From NCBI GenBank assembly GCA_000310025.1, contig FN649729.1, positions 3,374,438 through 3,419,504 of the forward strand: a stretch of DNA of 45,067 nt. Reading direction: 5' to 3'. Made by a program: the position numbers and the translations under genes. Below are positions 23,601 through 33,160 of the stretch, piece after piece; position 1 is the stretch's first letter; every line of letters starts with the position of its first letter. This stretch comes from Ectocarpus siliculosus (Eukaryota > Sar > Phaeophyceae > Ectocarpales > Ectocarpaceae). The notes beneath the pieces were generated by a model. It saw only the letters and a program-made list of their open reading frames with translations. It searched no databases and was not told the DNA's origin.

Positions 23601-25414
23601 CTTGTCGCGCCTTGCTGTGACCCCCAACCTCGTCCCCCCTCTCAGCGGTCTGGTCCCCCTTGCCTGTCTATCCATCAATGCAACACATCTCAAAATCTTC
23701 GAAATCGGCACCACGGCTCTTTTTTTCATTCATACCCACTGCATGTGGATGCTCAATAGCTGGAAGCTTGGGACATGGACTCTGGGAAGGCCAGCGGCCC
23801 CTCCTTCTGGAGCGGAAGCGGCAAGGGGGCGCTATTGCAGCAAGCCTTGGGTCGCAGGTAGAGCAGTAGTCCAACTTTGTCATTGTTGTTGCCGTTGTTG
23901 TCTTCACGAGAAGGCGAGTTTAGCCCTCCCCACACGTCAGACATGCCATCTGGTGCTCGGTGCACCACCACATGATCCCTCTTTGACCAGGCCGCGCGCG
24001 TGAGAGGTGCGCTGGACGATTTTCAGTGTCAGAGCGACAAAATACATGCAGGAGGCAGTTGAACGGCTCGGGAGGCTAGGGACAACCACATAATCTCTCG
24101 TACATCTGTCACAGACGCGGACAATTGGTACAGAGGGGGGCTACCCGACCCACACGGCCCAACGGCGGATGCACCCACAAGTTATTTCGACGTTGTGCCG
24201 AAACATGCAACAACCAAAACACATGTTCACTCAAACCATTGATAATGATATTCGCGACCACATATTGCTCACGGCTAGACCCGATACCACACATCGCCCT
24301 CTTGGATCTTATCTGGCGGCTGTACAAAAAGATGCCGATTGTACGCGGCGGCGTTCGGCGGGCCTGAGGATGCACGAGGGAGCTTCGTTGCGGCCGGTGG
24401 GGGCGAGGGGGCGAACGAAGTGAAGGCGAGAGCACGTAGACCAGCATCGATTTGTGTTCAGGTTGATCTTCCAGCAAGTGCCGCACATTGCACACGGGTA
24501 CTGCATTGAAAGTGCGGGCGAACGCAAGGATGTGAGATCGATTTTTTAAGATCGATTGCTTCACGAAAAAAAGCGCGGCGAAATCCCACCGACTCGTGCT
24601 CACGGAAAACTCTCTCTCGACGAGATCCTCCCATAATCACATTTTCGGCAGAGGCATCTCCTTGGCTGTAGAGCAATCCAGCGTTGACCTTCGCCCGCAC
24701 CTGTACGCCAATAACGTAAACAACGTTGAGCGTAGCACAGATGACTTGCGTAGTCTAAAAGTAAGCAAAATATTGACCCTGTTTCCCCGAAGACACAGAA
24801 CTACGTCGTACCGTCGCCGTCGCTTCGCCTGTTGCATTTCAATCTCAAGCCATCGCCGAACTGCGATATCGACAACAACAGGTGTTTGATTTCTTGGACA
24901 ACCGGCGGTTGATCGGCAGTCTCCTGGGACTTTCGGCGGGGGCGATTTCCCTCGCGTTCGAGCCTCAGGGGCAGCAGCTGGCCGTGGGGCTGGCAGACGG
25001 GCAGGCAGGGCGTTTTGATTTTGTACTAAAATAACATGCGTGCACGTGGACGTAGACCGACTGCACGAATCACGCAGCTTTGCCTGTGTGAGTTCATTGG
25101 GACACACACAAACGAGAACACAAGTTATGACTGCTCTGGTCCCGGGGAAAATAATCAGGCGATAGTACTGACGAGCACATACAACAGCAGTCGTTTCAGA
25201 CTCCTAGGGTATCTACAATAACTGCATGCGGGAACCTTTCTAGTATGCCTCGTGAACGGCACGAAGGAAAAGAGGGGGGTCTTGCGAAGAAATTATCGAA
25301 TGACGTTACCCATGAAATTGCTACGTTTGTGCGCAGATACACCTGGTGGACATCGAGACCACAGCCGAGGCCCCTCAGGAGTCAAGCGGAGGGAAAACCA
25401 TCATGGTGTTTTGA
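20631..25414 (+). CDS. WD40-repeat beta-propeller protein, family unassigned
   Basis: Ten exons: 20631-20812, 21333-21558, 21732-21809, 22047-22268, 22857-22970, 23286-23420, 23760-23857, 24462-24531, 24882-25004, 25337-25414. Phases agree and give 441 codons. An acidic N-terminus (residues 1-40) precedes blades: CLAFSADGRFLLACCGDGMVRVL (about 53-77), CTCAAFRPYNKGEK with VALIGYSHGEIQLWHV (125-158), VLCCAFSSDGEFFAVGASDG (205-226), VFSVKFHPDDSNTLVSGGWD with NCVQVWDVEKA (255-286), FGPHICGDAV with TIVTGSWRDESQLEAWDMDS (293-331), VFDFLDNRRLIGS and ISLAFEPQGQQLAVGLADGQ (376-416), closing with IHLVDIETT. It has no second domain, so it is probably a scaffold. The last intron begins with GC (CAG|GCAGGG at 25005). 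Reading through it gives a false stop at 25034 and loses the last strand. Exon 24462-24531 is the least certain because its blade is degenerate. The gene is divergent from the WDR4-like gene. Confidence 0.85.
20885..21005 (+). repeat. Dispersed repeat ending in a CAA-rich tail, copy 1
   Basis: It begins CCTGTGACCACGGGAGGC, continues through a GCACCAGTACGGATATTTGAAGG-type core and ends TTTTAGTGTGAAGACAAC followed by CAA-rich sequence. It aligns with 34893-35027 (plus) and with the reverse complement of 41599-41710. It lies in the first intron of the plus-strand WD40 gene. The 3' simple-repeat tail suggests a retroposed (SINE-like) element, but no tRNA-like head was found. Confidence 0.7.
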
Positions 25415-28080
25415 CGGGAAAAAGCCAACACTGTGCCGCCGAACCGGGCGCGATTCGCCCGGAGAAAGCCAGTAGAAAATCATTACACGGCGAATGAAAG
25501 AGTGTTTATCTGTTGTGGACCGCGCTGTGTTTCGTGTATGTAGAAGCGTAATCTTTGAGGAGGAAAGAACGTTTTGGGGTAGGGACAGGGAAAGATCAAT
25601 GAGAGTAACAACGGGGTCCTGCAAAAACTCTATTGTGCCTCGTGCAACGACTTTGCGTGACGTTGGCAAACGAGTCGACGCTGAATCCTTTTGTTGACTC
25701 CGGAGCCGCTGCGTCTTGCAGAGCTGCCCTTGGAACCACTGCCGCCGTGGAATGATCGTCGTCGTGGCGTCCGGAAATTTTGGCAGGGATCGGTTCTTGT
25801 TCAACGACAGTTATTTTGGAACTCGTCGACAAAGACTTGTCTTTCTCTCACCAGCGGCAAATTCACACACGCCAGGAGGCAGAAACTTCATCTCGAAGAC
25901 TGGTTTCTGGTCGATCTCACTTTTGTCAGAACACACTTCGTGTTGAGGATTGGCCCCGTTGGCAAGGAAGGGGTGGGCGGGGCCGTCAAGGAACTCCCGC
26001 TTGAAATGCTATCAGTAGCACGAGCGACTTTCTCGTAAGGGTATCGTAGGTCCAAGCGTTCTCTCTTACCGTACGAGGAAACCAGGAAGCTTCAGGCTGA
26101 CTACGCGATCACTGCGGCATAAATACGTCCTTTCTGACCGAATGCCCGTGACCTCTGAGGCAAAGCCTTGGAACCGACCGCAGTGAGAATTCGCTCAGCT
26201 CATTTTTACATGGCAATATCGCAGGCGACCATAAGTAATAATCTATCTTCCGAGAACATGTATTTCATAACGTCGAGGAACAAGCGGCCGTTACTGATGG
26301 AGGTCGTGGATGAAATCTGGGAATCGCCCCCGACAGACGTTGGGGAGGCACCATTTTCAATGAACATCGTCACGTTATCCACCCCCCCTATCTTGGTGGC
26401 TACCTTGCTTTTATAATACCAGGCAACAGGAGTTTTCTAGACTGTGGTAGGCTTCCGGAACCTGACCGGCTGGCGGCGGTAAGTTAATTCACTTCTTCAA
26501 AATCTCCTGTGAGTGCTAACACGGATGAGTACAGTATCACGTCCGCGACGTCGCTTAGAAGTTCCACAATTTCATAATGCAGAAGTCCCCTCATACAGAG
26601 CATGATCTCCAGTGTCTGTCGAGATTCGCTCTAAGTCTTAGAAATACTTCGAACTTCGAAGTAAGTGTGGTGACGTAAATGCCGTCTGGTGTGCGATATC
26701 CATATACACCTGGTATTATACTGTTGTTTCCGTGAGTCTGCTGGAATTCACAAAACTACGGACGATCACTGCACACGGCAGTCAGTCGTATTTAGCGTTG
26801 CAACAGTCCATGCACCTACGATCCTACCGCACCGAGTGCAAGCAAACCACCTTTCGGCCCGAAAGTTGTTTTTCTCGTTGTTGGCTGTCTTCACATACAA
26901 GCTAGTTCCGGTCTCAACTCAACACTTGCTAAATATCTCAACCAAACTGACGCGAGCGAGCGCCTTCCGGCGTACACACAAAAAAAACTCTGTAATACCC
27001 AAACAGACTAAAAACTTCCGTGTCTGTATGCTATCATTGCAAGTTTGGTGGTGCCGGTGTGTGTCGGTGTCGGTGGTGTGGGGGTGAATTTGTTATTAGC
27101 ATAGACTGCGCCAAGCTGCCGACCAATGAAAAGACGTCAGTCTCAGTGCGGTTGAAAAAACAAAACATTTCTAAATGCCATAAACTGGGACCCCGTGAGG
27201 GGGCGGCACGGGGGAGACTCCGGATCAAAGACAGAAGAAACGGTAGCAACAGAAGAAAACTGCACATGTCAACGAAGGCCGCTACCTTGCACTCGATTCC
27301 GTTTTTGAGTGCTTTCACCATCATCCTCCTTGCTTCCAACTGTGTGGGTGTATGTATGCGTTTATGTGGTCGAGGATAAAACCAAGATATGTAGTTTCGG
27401 CCAAGTCATGTAAAAAAAGTGTTCAAAATATAAACTAAAAAACAGGAACATTAAAACTGAAAACTATAAGGAACGGCACCCAGACAGCGGAGAGAGTCAG
27501 ACGCCACTGGCAACATACTGCAAGTATCGGGCAAAGGAGGTGAAGGCCTGTAGATTGGTCTGGTACTACAGCGTAGAGCCCGGTGTAGCTAAGATGCGGA
27601 GTATTTTTTTACCTCAGGTTCGGCGAGTTCCTCTTCGCTACACCGCAGATGAAAACCGGACAACCGCACACAATTAATTTCGTATTCGCGATAGCCACAG
27701 ATACCTGCTGTGTTGTAGCGCATAGTGGAATACTCGCGAGAAGACTTTACACACCTTTTTACCTCAAGCTGTCCTGTAACGTTCCGCCCCGTGACATGTT
27801 CCATTCTTCTGCACTGCTGTTAGTTTTAGAAACGCCGCACTGAGCTCTGTGCCCACCGAACCGCCCGAGAGCGAGCTTCTTTTATGTAAGGTTGGGCAAC
27901 TTCGATGATCATGTCGCAACCAATACCAATACCGATGTCTCGCATGATCCGATCCGATGAGGAACGAACCCGCTCTATGTCATACTGACTGACTGTAGGC
28001 CGGACAGCCCGCATCAAATATCGGCCGGACGGCCTTTCTTTCAAGTATAGTACAATAGGCGTCGCAGGTTTTTACAAAGA
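25415..28080. other. Gene-poor interval downstream of the WD40 gene
   Basis: No confident gene. The left part is probably the WD40 gene's 3' UTR. Open frames near 25600-26040 on both strands overlap each other and have no recognisable domain. A 90-bp dispersed repeat copy lies at 27097-27190. A GTGTCGGTGTCGGTG-type low-complexity patch is present at 27058-27080. Confidence 0.45.
27097..27190 (+). repeat. Dispersed ~90-bp repeat, copy 2
   Basis: Same element as at 6488-6580, direct orientation, with a one-base deletion after AAAAGACG and about a dozen substitutions. Its presence both in an intron and in a gene-poor region fits a dispersed mobile-element fragment. Confidence 0.75.
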
Positions 28081-28105
28081 CAATAGGCGGTAGGCATCAC
28101 GTCCG

Positions 28106-28179
28106 GCGCTGCTGGTCTAGTTGGCTATGATTCTACCTTAGGGTGGTAGAGGTCGGGAGTTCGAGTCTCCCGTAGCGTC
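28106..28179 (+). tRNA. tRNA-Pro(AGG)
   Basis: A 74-nt cloverleaf can be drawn. The acceptor stem GCGCTGC pairs with GTAGCGT (two G-U wobbles) and the discriminator is C. The A box runs TGGTCTAGTTGG. The anticodon arm is CTACC-TTAGGGT-GGTAG with AGG in the loop, and the T arm is GGGAG-TTCGAGT-CTCCC. Eukaryotic tRNA-Pro genes share the TGGTCTAG start and the CTTAGGGTG-type anticodon loop. No intron is present. A T5 Pol III stop follows five bases downstream. Confidence 0.85.
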
Positions 28180-28183
28180 GATC

Positions 28184-28188
28184 TTTTT
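28184..28188 (+). terminator. Pol III T-run terminator of tRNA-Pro
   Basis: Five T residues follow the tRNA 3' end by four bases, the usual arrangement for RNA polymerase III termination. Confidence 0.75.
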
Positions 28189-28224
28189 AACTACTGGAAG
28201 TACAGCAGTATATCCTCTAAACCT

Positions 28225-28340
28225 CCAAGAGGTCAGGTCAGGGGTTCGAATCCCGGCGTAAGCGAGCTTTTCTTGCAAAGTGAGTTTTTCTCTCGCTTCC
28301 GCTCCTGGCCTAGTGGATAGCGCTACATGTAGTTCGTGTG
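28225..28340 (+). other. tRNA-like 3' half followed by a tRNA-like 5' half
   Basis: At 28225-28266 there is an anticodon-arm-like hairpin fragment, a perfect B box (GGTTCGAATCC, 28243-28253) and the 3' strand AAGCGAG. After about 25 bases containing two T runs comes CTCGCTT (28292-28298), its exact 7-base complement, then a good A box (TGGCCTAGTGG). No matching 5' half lies upstream of the B box and no B box lies within 60 bases after the A box. It could be two truncated tRNA-derived repeats or a circularly permuted tRNA gene; the D stem is imperfect, so the former is more cautious. Confidence 0.4.
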
Positions 28341-28533
28341 CATACAGAGGGAAGGGAGTGCTGAACTCTTATCGCATTAAAAATCGAAGGCAGCGTACCG
28401 TAGGAGGGGAGGGTAGAGAGGGGCCCTTCTGTGTGACCACGGGTTGGAGTAAACGGCACTAATACTACTAAAAGCTGAGAGCGCTGATTATTTGAAGTAC
28501 AGACCATAAAGACAAAAAAAAAAAATGGCTGGG

Positions 28534-29145
28534 TGGAATGGATTACGCCGCGGGAGGCTTGGCCGTGAAGGGAAACACTGCTGCATACGGAACGGGGTTC
28601 TGAGTTGCGCGGAACACCAGCGCGTGTTTGTTGTTGTTTCTCTCACATTAGCTCTATAGTCCACAAAAATGGGGAGCCCATGGTCGCAAAACCCGGCACA
28701 TACGACGCCGCGGGGAAACAAAACAAGAACAGAGTACAAACCACTCGGAACAAGAAAACAAAATGATAGAAATAAAAGAACAGCTACCGCACCGACCACA
28801 GTCGAGAAAAGTGTCCAGTCAGGAAAAGCCCGCTTAAGTAGCTGAGGGGAGCTAGGTCTGGAGGCGGGCGGGTGCGTGCCTGGATCCTACAGCGATACAG
28901 TATCTACATATGTCAGTACAAACAAATGTTGTACAAGTAGCATGCTGTGTGGAATTGAATACGCCGCGGGAGGCGCGCGCGTGGAGGGAACACTGCTGCC
29001 TACGGAACGGGGCTCTGAGTTGCGCAGAACACCCGCGCGTGTGTCCAGTCAGGCAAAGCCCGCTTAAATAGTTGAGGGAAGCTAGGTCTGGAGGCGGGCG
29101 GGTGCGTGCCTGGATCCTGCAGCGATACGGTGTCTACATGCATGC
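28534..29145 (+). repeat. Two-block tandem duplication with an insertion in the first copy
   Basis: Block A (28534-28630, GGAATGGATTACGCCGCGGG start) and block B (28810-28912, GTGTCCAGTCAGGAAAAGCC start) recur as A' (28948-29042) and B' (29041-29145). A' and B' are directly adjacent, whereas A and B are separated by about 179 bases. The second copy therefore appears to preserve the original arrangement. Block B carries GGAGGCGGGCGGGTGCGTGC. No coding function is evident. Confidence 0.85.
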
Positions 29146-29651
29146 ATATATGCATATGTAAAGTATATATAGTCTATGTAAATAGTAGAAGTACAATGTT
29201 GTTGCGCAGCGAAACCTCTTTCCCACTAGCTGGCATTGCGCAATAATGATCGATGAAGCACGCGCCACGAGATTGGCGCTCTGGTTGTCTTCGTTTCTTC
29301 TTCTTTGATGTGGCTGTTGCCACCCCATGAAAGCTCTGATGTTATCGTATCTGTGGTCTCGTCTCCCGTCACCTGCAACTGGTTGCCGGGGGGACGCAGA
29401 AACCACCCCCCGTTTCTTTCGGGTTTGTGCCCCCACGTCCCTTATTTCTTATTTCACATTTCAGAAACTGCTGGGCACTATGTATTTTCACTGCTGCCCT
29501 CGTCCCCCTCTGACTCGCCATTACGCACGCTCGTGCAGTTACAGCCATCAAGCAAGGTGGTTTGCTTGCGTTGAAAACTTCCATCGATGATAATTAATTG
29601 TCATTCGCGATGCCAAGCATCTCCTCCGTGGTACACAACCCTAACTCCTTA

Positions 29652-29960
29652 CCCATGTGTGACGCGACAACAGTGAGGAGGCGAGAAGCTGGCAACAGCA
29701 ATATCCTTAGCGCTCGCCATGATTACCGGCTACCAGAAACGTCGAACAATCCAACGTGCTGTCGTTCTCACCCGGTTGGTTGTTGAGGCCTTACCCGTAC
29801 CCAAGGTTCAGTCTGCCGCGTGAGAGAGGGCGTGAGTTTCGTACAACACGAACTCAAGGCGGATCGGCGCTTTTTCCACACCGCATCTGTAATTCGGTGA
29901 AGGGCATTGCCGCGCAAGCGACAGAGCGAGGGGTGTGAGGGGAACGATGAGTCACGCCCG
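29652..29960 (+). repeat. Diverged direct repeat, copy 1
   Basis: About 300 bases, beginning with an ATGTGTGACGCGACAAC-like start, with AGGAGGCGAGAAGCTGGCAA and ATTCGGTGAAGGGCATTGCC, align with 31784-32100 in the same orientation with many substitutions and small indels. Neither copy has a long open frame shared with the other, so this is an old duplicated or dispersed non-coding element. Confidence 0.75.
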
Positions 29961-30238
29961 AGGGAAGAAAGAACGTGCGCGCACAAAGCGGCTATAAACC
30001 ACGTCCGAAACGGCCGGAAAAAAGCGATCATCGCGTGCTGAGCAACGCGGAACGATAGGCAAACGAACATTCAGTATGGCAAACCTCAACAACATTGCAC
30101 CAACTCGTCACGCCTTCGCCTGGAGTAACAAAAAACGATACGGCAGACACGAAACCTCGGGGGACATGGGCAGACACATATACCCTACGTACTATTCTCC
30201 GTCCATGTCATTGATGTCGACGTCCATAGGTTCAACAC

Positions 30239-31490
30239 TCACCTGAGATTGATGCGGAGCTGCCCGTCATGAATGGTGCAGGAGCCGTTGTCACCGGCAC
30301 CTGGAAATACCCATGGGACGCTAAAACGTGGAAAGTGGGGCGTTGGTTGGTGTGGTATCATCAGTAGCAAATGCCTATCCCTCTGCCACCAAATTACAGG
30401 CGGTCGAGTAGCAAACGATACGTGGTCAGGTACAAACATTACCCATTTCGACATGGCCGGGAATAACGGTAGTGCTTCAGCATGTTCTGGCGTCCATGAC
30501 TAGTTCCAATGATAGCGTGGCGGTTGCCTATGGACAAGGAATGCCTAGGCTTGGCATTCCCATTGAAGGCAAGGGGGGCAGGGCTACAATCATCGACAGG
30601 CGACAAATACAGGTTGGTCACATCAAAGATTTTCGCCGGTTTGAAAACCACCCCCCCCCCCCCCCCCCCCAGGGAGGAAAACCTGTTTTCCCCCCTTGTT
30701 GCTGTGTACAAACCCCCAAAATATTCAGCAAAAGGGCGCTACCCCTGCTGCTGTCCAACAAACTGGAACTGTTGGAAATGTTGGAACTGCTGGAACCAAA
30801 ACCCCTGCCCAAAACCCCTGCCTGGGGGGAAAAAAAAAAGACCAATTTCCAAAACGGGACATTTNNNNNNNNNNNNNNNNNNNNNNNNNNNNNNNNNNNN
30901 NNNNNNNNNNNNNNNNNNNNNNNNNNNNNNNNNNNNNNNNNNNNNNNNNNNNNNNNNNNNNNNNAAAAGAATAGGGGTTAGGGAAAAAACTTTCCCCTTT
31001 TGAAATGGCCGGGAAAAAAGGGTGGTTTTTCACATTTTTTGGGGCCCCAGAATTTTTCCAAAAAAAGGGGGGGGGTTTCCTTTGGAAAAAGAAATCCTTG
31101 GGTTGGCCTTTCCCTTGAAGGCAAGGGGGGGGGGGGTTCAATTCTTCCCCGGGGAAAAAAACCGGTTGGGCCCCTAAAAAATTTTTCCCGGTTTAAAAAC
31201 CCCCCCCCCCCCCCCCCCCCCCGAGTGAGGAAATCCTGTTGTCACCCGTTGTTGCTGTGTACAAACGCCGATAATTCCAGCAGACGGCCGCTACCGCTGC
31301 TGCTGTCGAGCAAGCTGGAGCTGTTGGAACTGTTGGATCTGCTGGAGCCAGAGCCACTGCCCAAAGCCACTGCCTGGGTGGAGAGAAAAAGGACGACATT
31401 CGAAAACGGGACATTTCTAAACGCCAAAATACAGGTACGGAAGGGCCAAAGACATCTCCGACCAAGGGTATGACGACACGTAATTTGCGC
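30239..31490 (+). pseudogene. Beta-propeller-like coding fragments spanning the assembly gap
   Basis: Three plus-strand pieces look coding. The first is PEIDAELPVMNGAGAVVTGTW near 30244. The second is NDTWSGTNITHFDMAGN at about 30417, continuing in another frame as VLASMTSSNDSVAVAYGQG and then GGRATIIDRRQIQ up to 30612. The third is an Ala/Gly/Thr-rich piece after CAG at about 31277 that ends with a stop near 31499. The first resembles the PHICGDAVGVFGRTIVTGSW blade of the upstream WD40 gene, so a decayed or poorly assembled paralogue is possible. Frame changes may be sequencing errors next to the gap. A functional gene cannot be claimed. Confidence 0.35.
30865..30964. other. Assembly gap (100 N)
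   Basis: Exactly 100 N, the conventional size for a gap of unknown length. Flanks 30450-30864 and 31000-31430 are versions of the same sequence, each clean at its outer side and homopolymer-smeared at its inner side. Confidence 0.97.
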
Positions 31491-31783
31491 CACGAGTGCG
31501 CGGATTTCTGATTCTTTTGGCTCAATGGTGGTATGGGGAGGACTTTGCGTCCGTGATTCATGAGCGGAGGTCGAAGGCAAAACGCTGTTTGCCGTTAGAC
31601 GGGCTTCAACTCACCCAAGAGTATTTGATGCAACCAACAGATCCCCCACGATATCTAGGATCGTGGGAGCGGAAATCGACGTCTTCTGACATCCCACCTT
31701 CAACTCTTTCAATGAAAATCCCATCAATGATTCTTGGCAATCGTTACGCAGGAAGCCCCCTTGGTGGACTTGTGTTGCGCCAC

Positions 31784-32100
31784 ACATGTGTGACACGACG
31801 GTGAGGAGGCGAGAAGCTGGCAATAACAATATCCCGCCGAACGCTTGCATTGATTACCACCAACCAGAAACGCCACACAAGCCAACCGGCTATATTCTCG
31901 CCTGCTTGGCTGTCGAGGTCGTGCCCGTACCCAACTATTGGGAGCGCCTTGGAATCTGCCGCGTGACAGAGGGTGGGGGTTTCGTACTACACGGACTCAA
32001 GGCGGATCACCACTTGCTTACGCTGCATCTGTCATTCGGTGAAGGGTATTGCCCCGCAAGCGACGGAGCAAGGAGTGGGAGGGAAAGAATCAGCCATGCC
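31784..32100 (+). repeat. Diverged direct repeat, copy 2
   Basis: Second copy of the 29652-29960 element, containing GAGGAGGCGAGAAGCTGGCA and ATTCGGTGAAGGGTATTGCC. It ends about 30 bases before the first 870-bp repeat unit. Confidence 0.75.
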
Positions 32101-32132
32101 TGACAACCATCAATACATAACGTTCGCGTTCA

Positions 32133-32954
32133 TCCGTCCACCCCTCTACTTGGGCTGTTGCTGAGGGCATGTTGATTGAGACAGCCACCACACTGGCATG
32201 TCGTCAGTGCACACTTGCTGGCCAAGTGACCACACACCAGACACGTAGGCTTGGCTTGCGGTGAGATGGATGCCATGTGGCTGCACGGTGGAATGAAAGA
32301 TCGCCCCGGATCAAGGATGAACGCGAACGCGGAGGAACATCTACCCGTCGTCGGATCATGGATCGTGGATCGTGCCGAACTTCTTTCATACTACTGCTTG
32401 GGACCGTTACCGCACGGCCATGTCTTCAACGCACACACACTCGCTGGCCAAAATTGGCCAACGACGTATGTATGTATGTAGCGCATGGACACGTACGTGT
32501 CGTGCGGCGTGGATAGTCTATAGGATATGGCAATGTTTCGGTTCCGGTTTTCCGGTTTTGGTGGTGTGGTATGGTGTGGTGGTGTGTGGTGGTGTGTTGG
32601 GGGGTGGGGGGGTTGTTTGGATACCCCCCCGGGTGTTGTTGGTTTGAGTTTGGGGAAAGAATGAGAGACAGACATGCTGTGTAAGACTGCAACACTTTGT
32701 GCCAGCCAAACTCCCAATCAATCAAGACCACCGCTGGAAGAGACAGATAAATCTGTAAGACTGCAACACTTTGTGCCAGCCAAACCATTCCAGGGTCTGC
32801 TCTTGTGCACGGTGCTCACCTCTGTTTCTATATACCTCATCGCTCAAAACTCACCAATTTGGTCTGCGCCAACAGGATGAAACTGGCCAGCGTGCTCTGC
32901 GGGACCATCGATTTGGTCGCTGAACGGCTACGCTGGTCGGCTGCAGAATGAGTC
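32133..32954 (+). mobile_element. 870-bp repeat unit, copy A (5' end truncated)
   Basis: The unit runs CCACCCCTCTACTTGGGC ... GAGACAGCCACCACACTGGC ... GGATGAACGCGAACGCGGAG ... a GTGGTGTG-rich tract ... TGCAACACTTTGTGCCAGCC (twice) ... GGCTGCAGAATGAGTCG. Its 3' portion, from GAGACAGATAAA through CGGTGCTCACCTCTG, matches the end of the LINE 3' half at 34015-34108. It has no long open frame of its own. A non-autonomous element that shares the LINE tail is the likeliest identity. Confidence 0.8.
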
Positions 32955-33160
32955 GTTTACTACCCGTCGGGTCCATCCCATCCGTGGTTCCGTCCACCCC
33001 TCTACTTGGGCTGTTGCTGAGGGCATGTTGTTTGAGACAGCCACCACACTGGCATGTCGTCAGTGCACACTTGCTGGCCAAGTGACCACACACCAGACAC
33101 GTAGGCTTGGCTTGCGGTGAGATGGATGTCATATGTGGCTGCACGGTGGAATGAAAGATC
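32955..33160 (+). mobile_element. 870-bp repeat unit, copy B (5' part, joined to LINE 3' half)
   Basis: It starts GTTTACTACCCGTCGGGTCC directly after copy A and follows the unit to GGTGGAATGAAAGATC at 33160, where it switches abruptly to LINE coding sequence. The unit's last portion resumes, as part of the LINE tail, at about 34015. Confidence 0.82.

Noticed and set aside
25005-25034. Stop codon at 25032-25034 as the end of the WD40 gene
   Set aside because: Splicing from the GC donor at 25005 to 25337 restores the last beta strand in phase; the read-through tail GRFDFVLK is not propeller-like.
32391-32788. His/Pro/Thr-rich frames in the repeat units as genes
   Set aside because: They derive from the GTGGTGTG-rich tract and recur in every unit copy with frame-changing indels.
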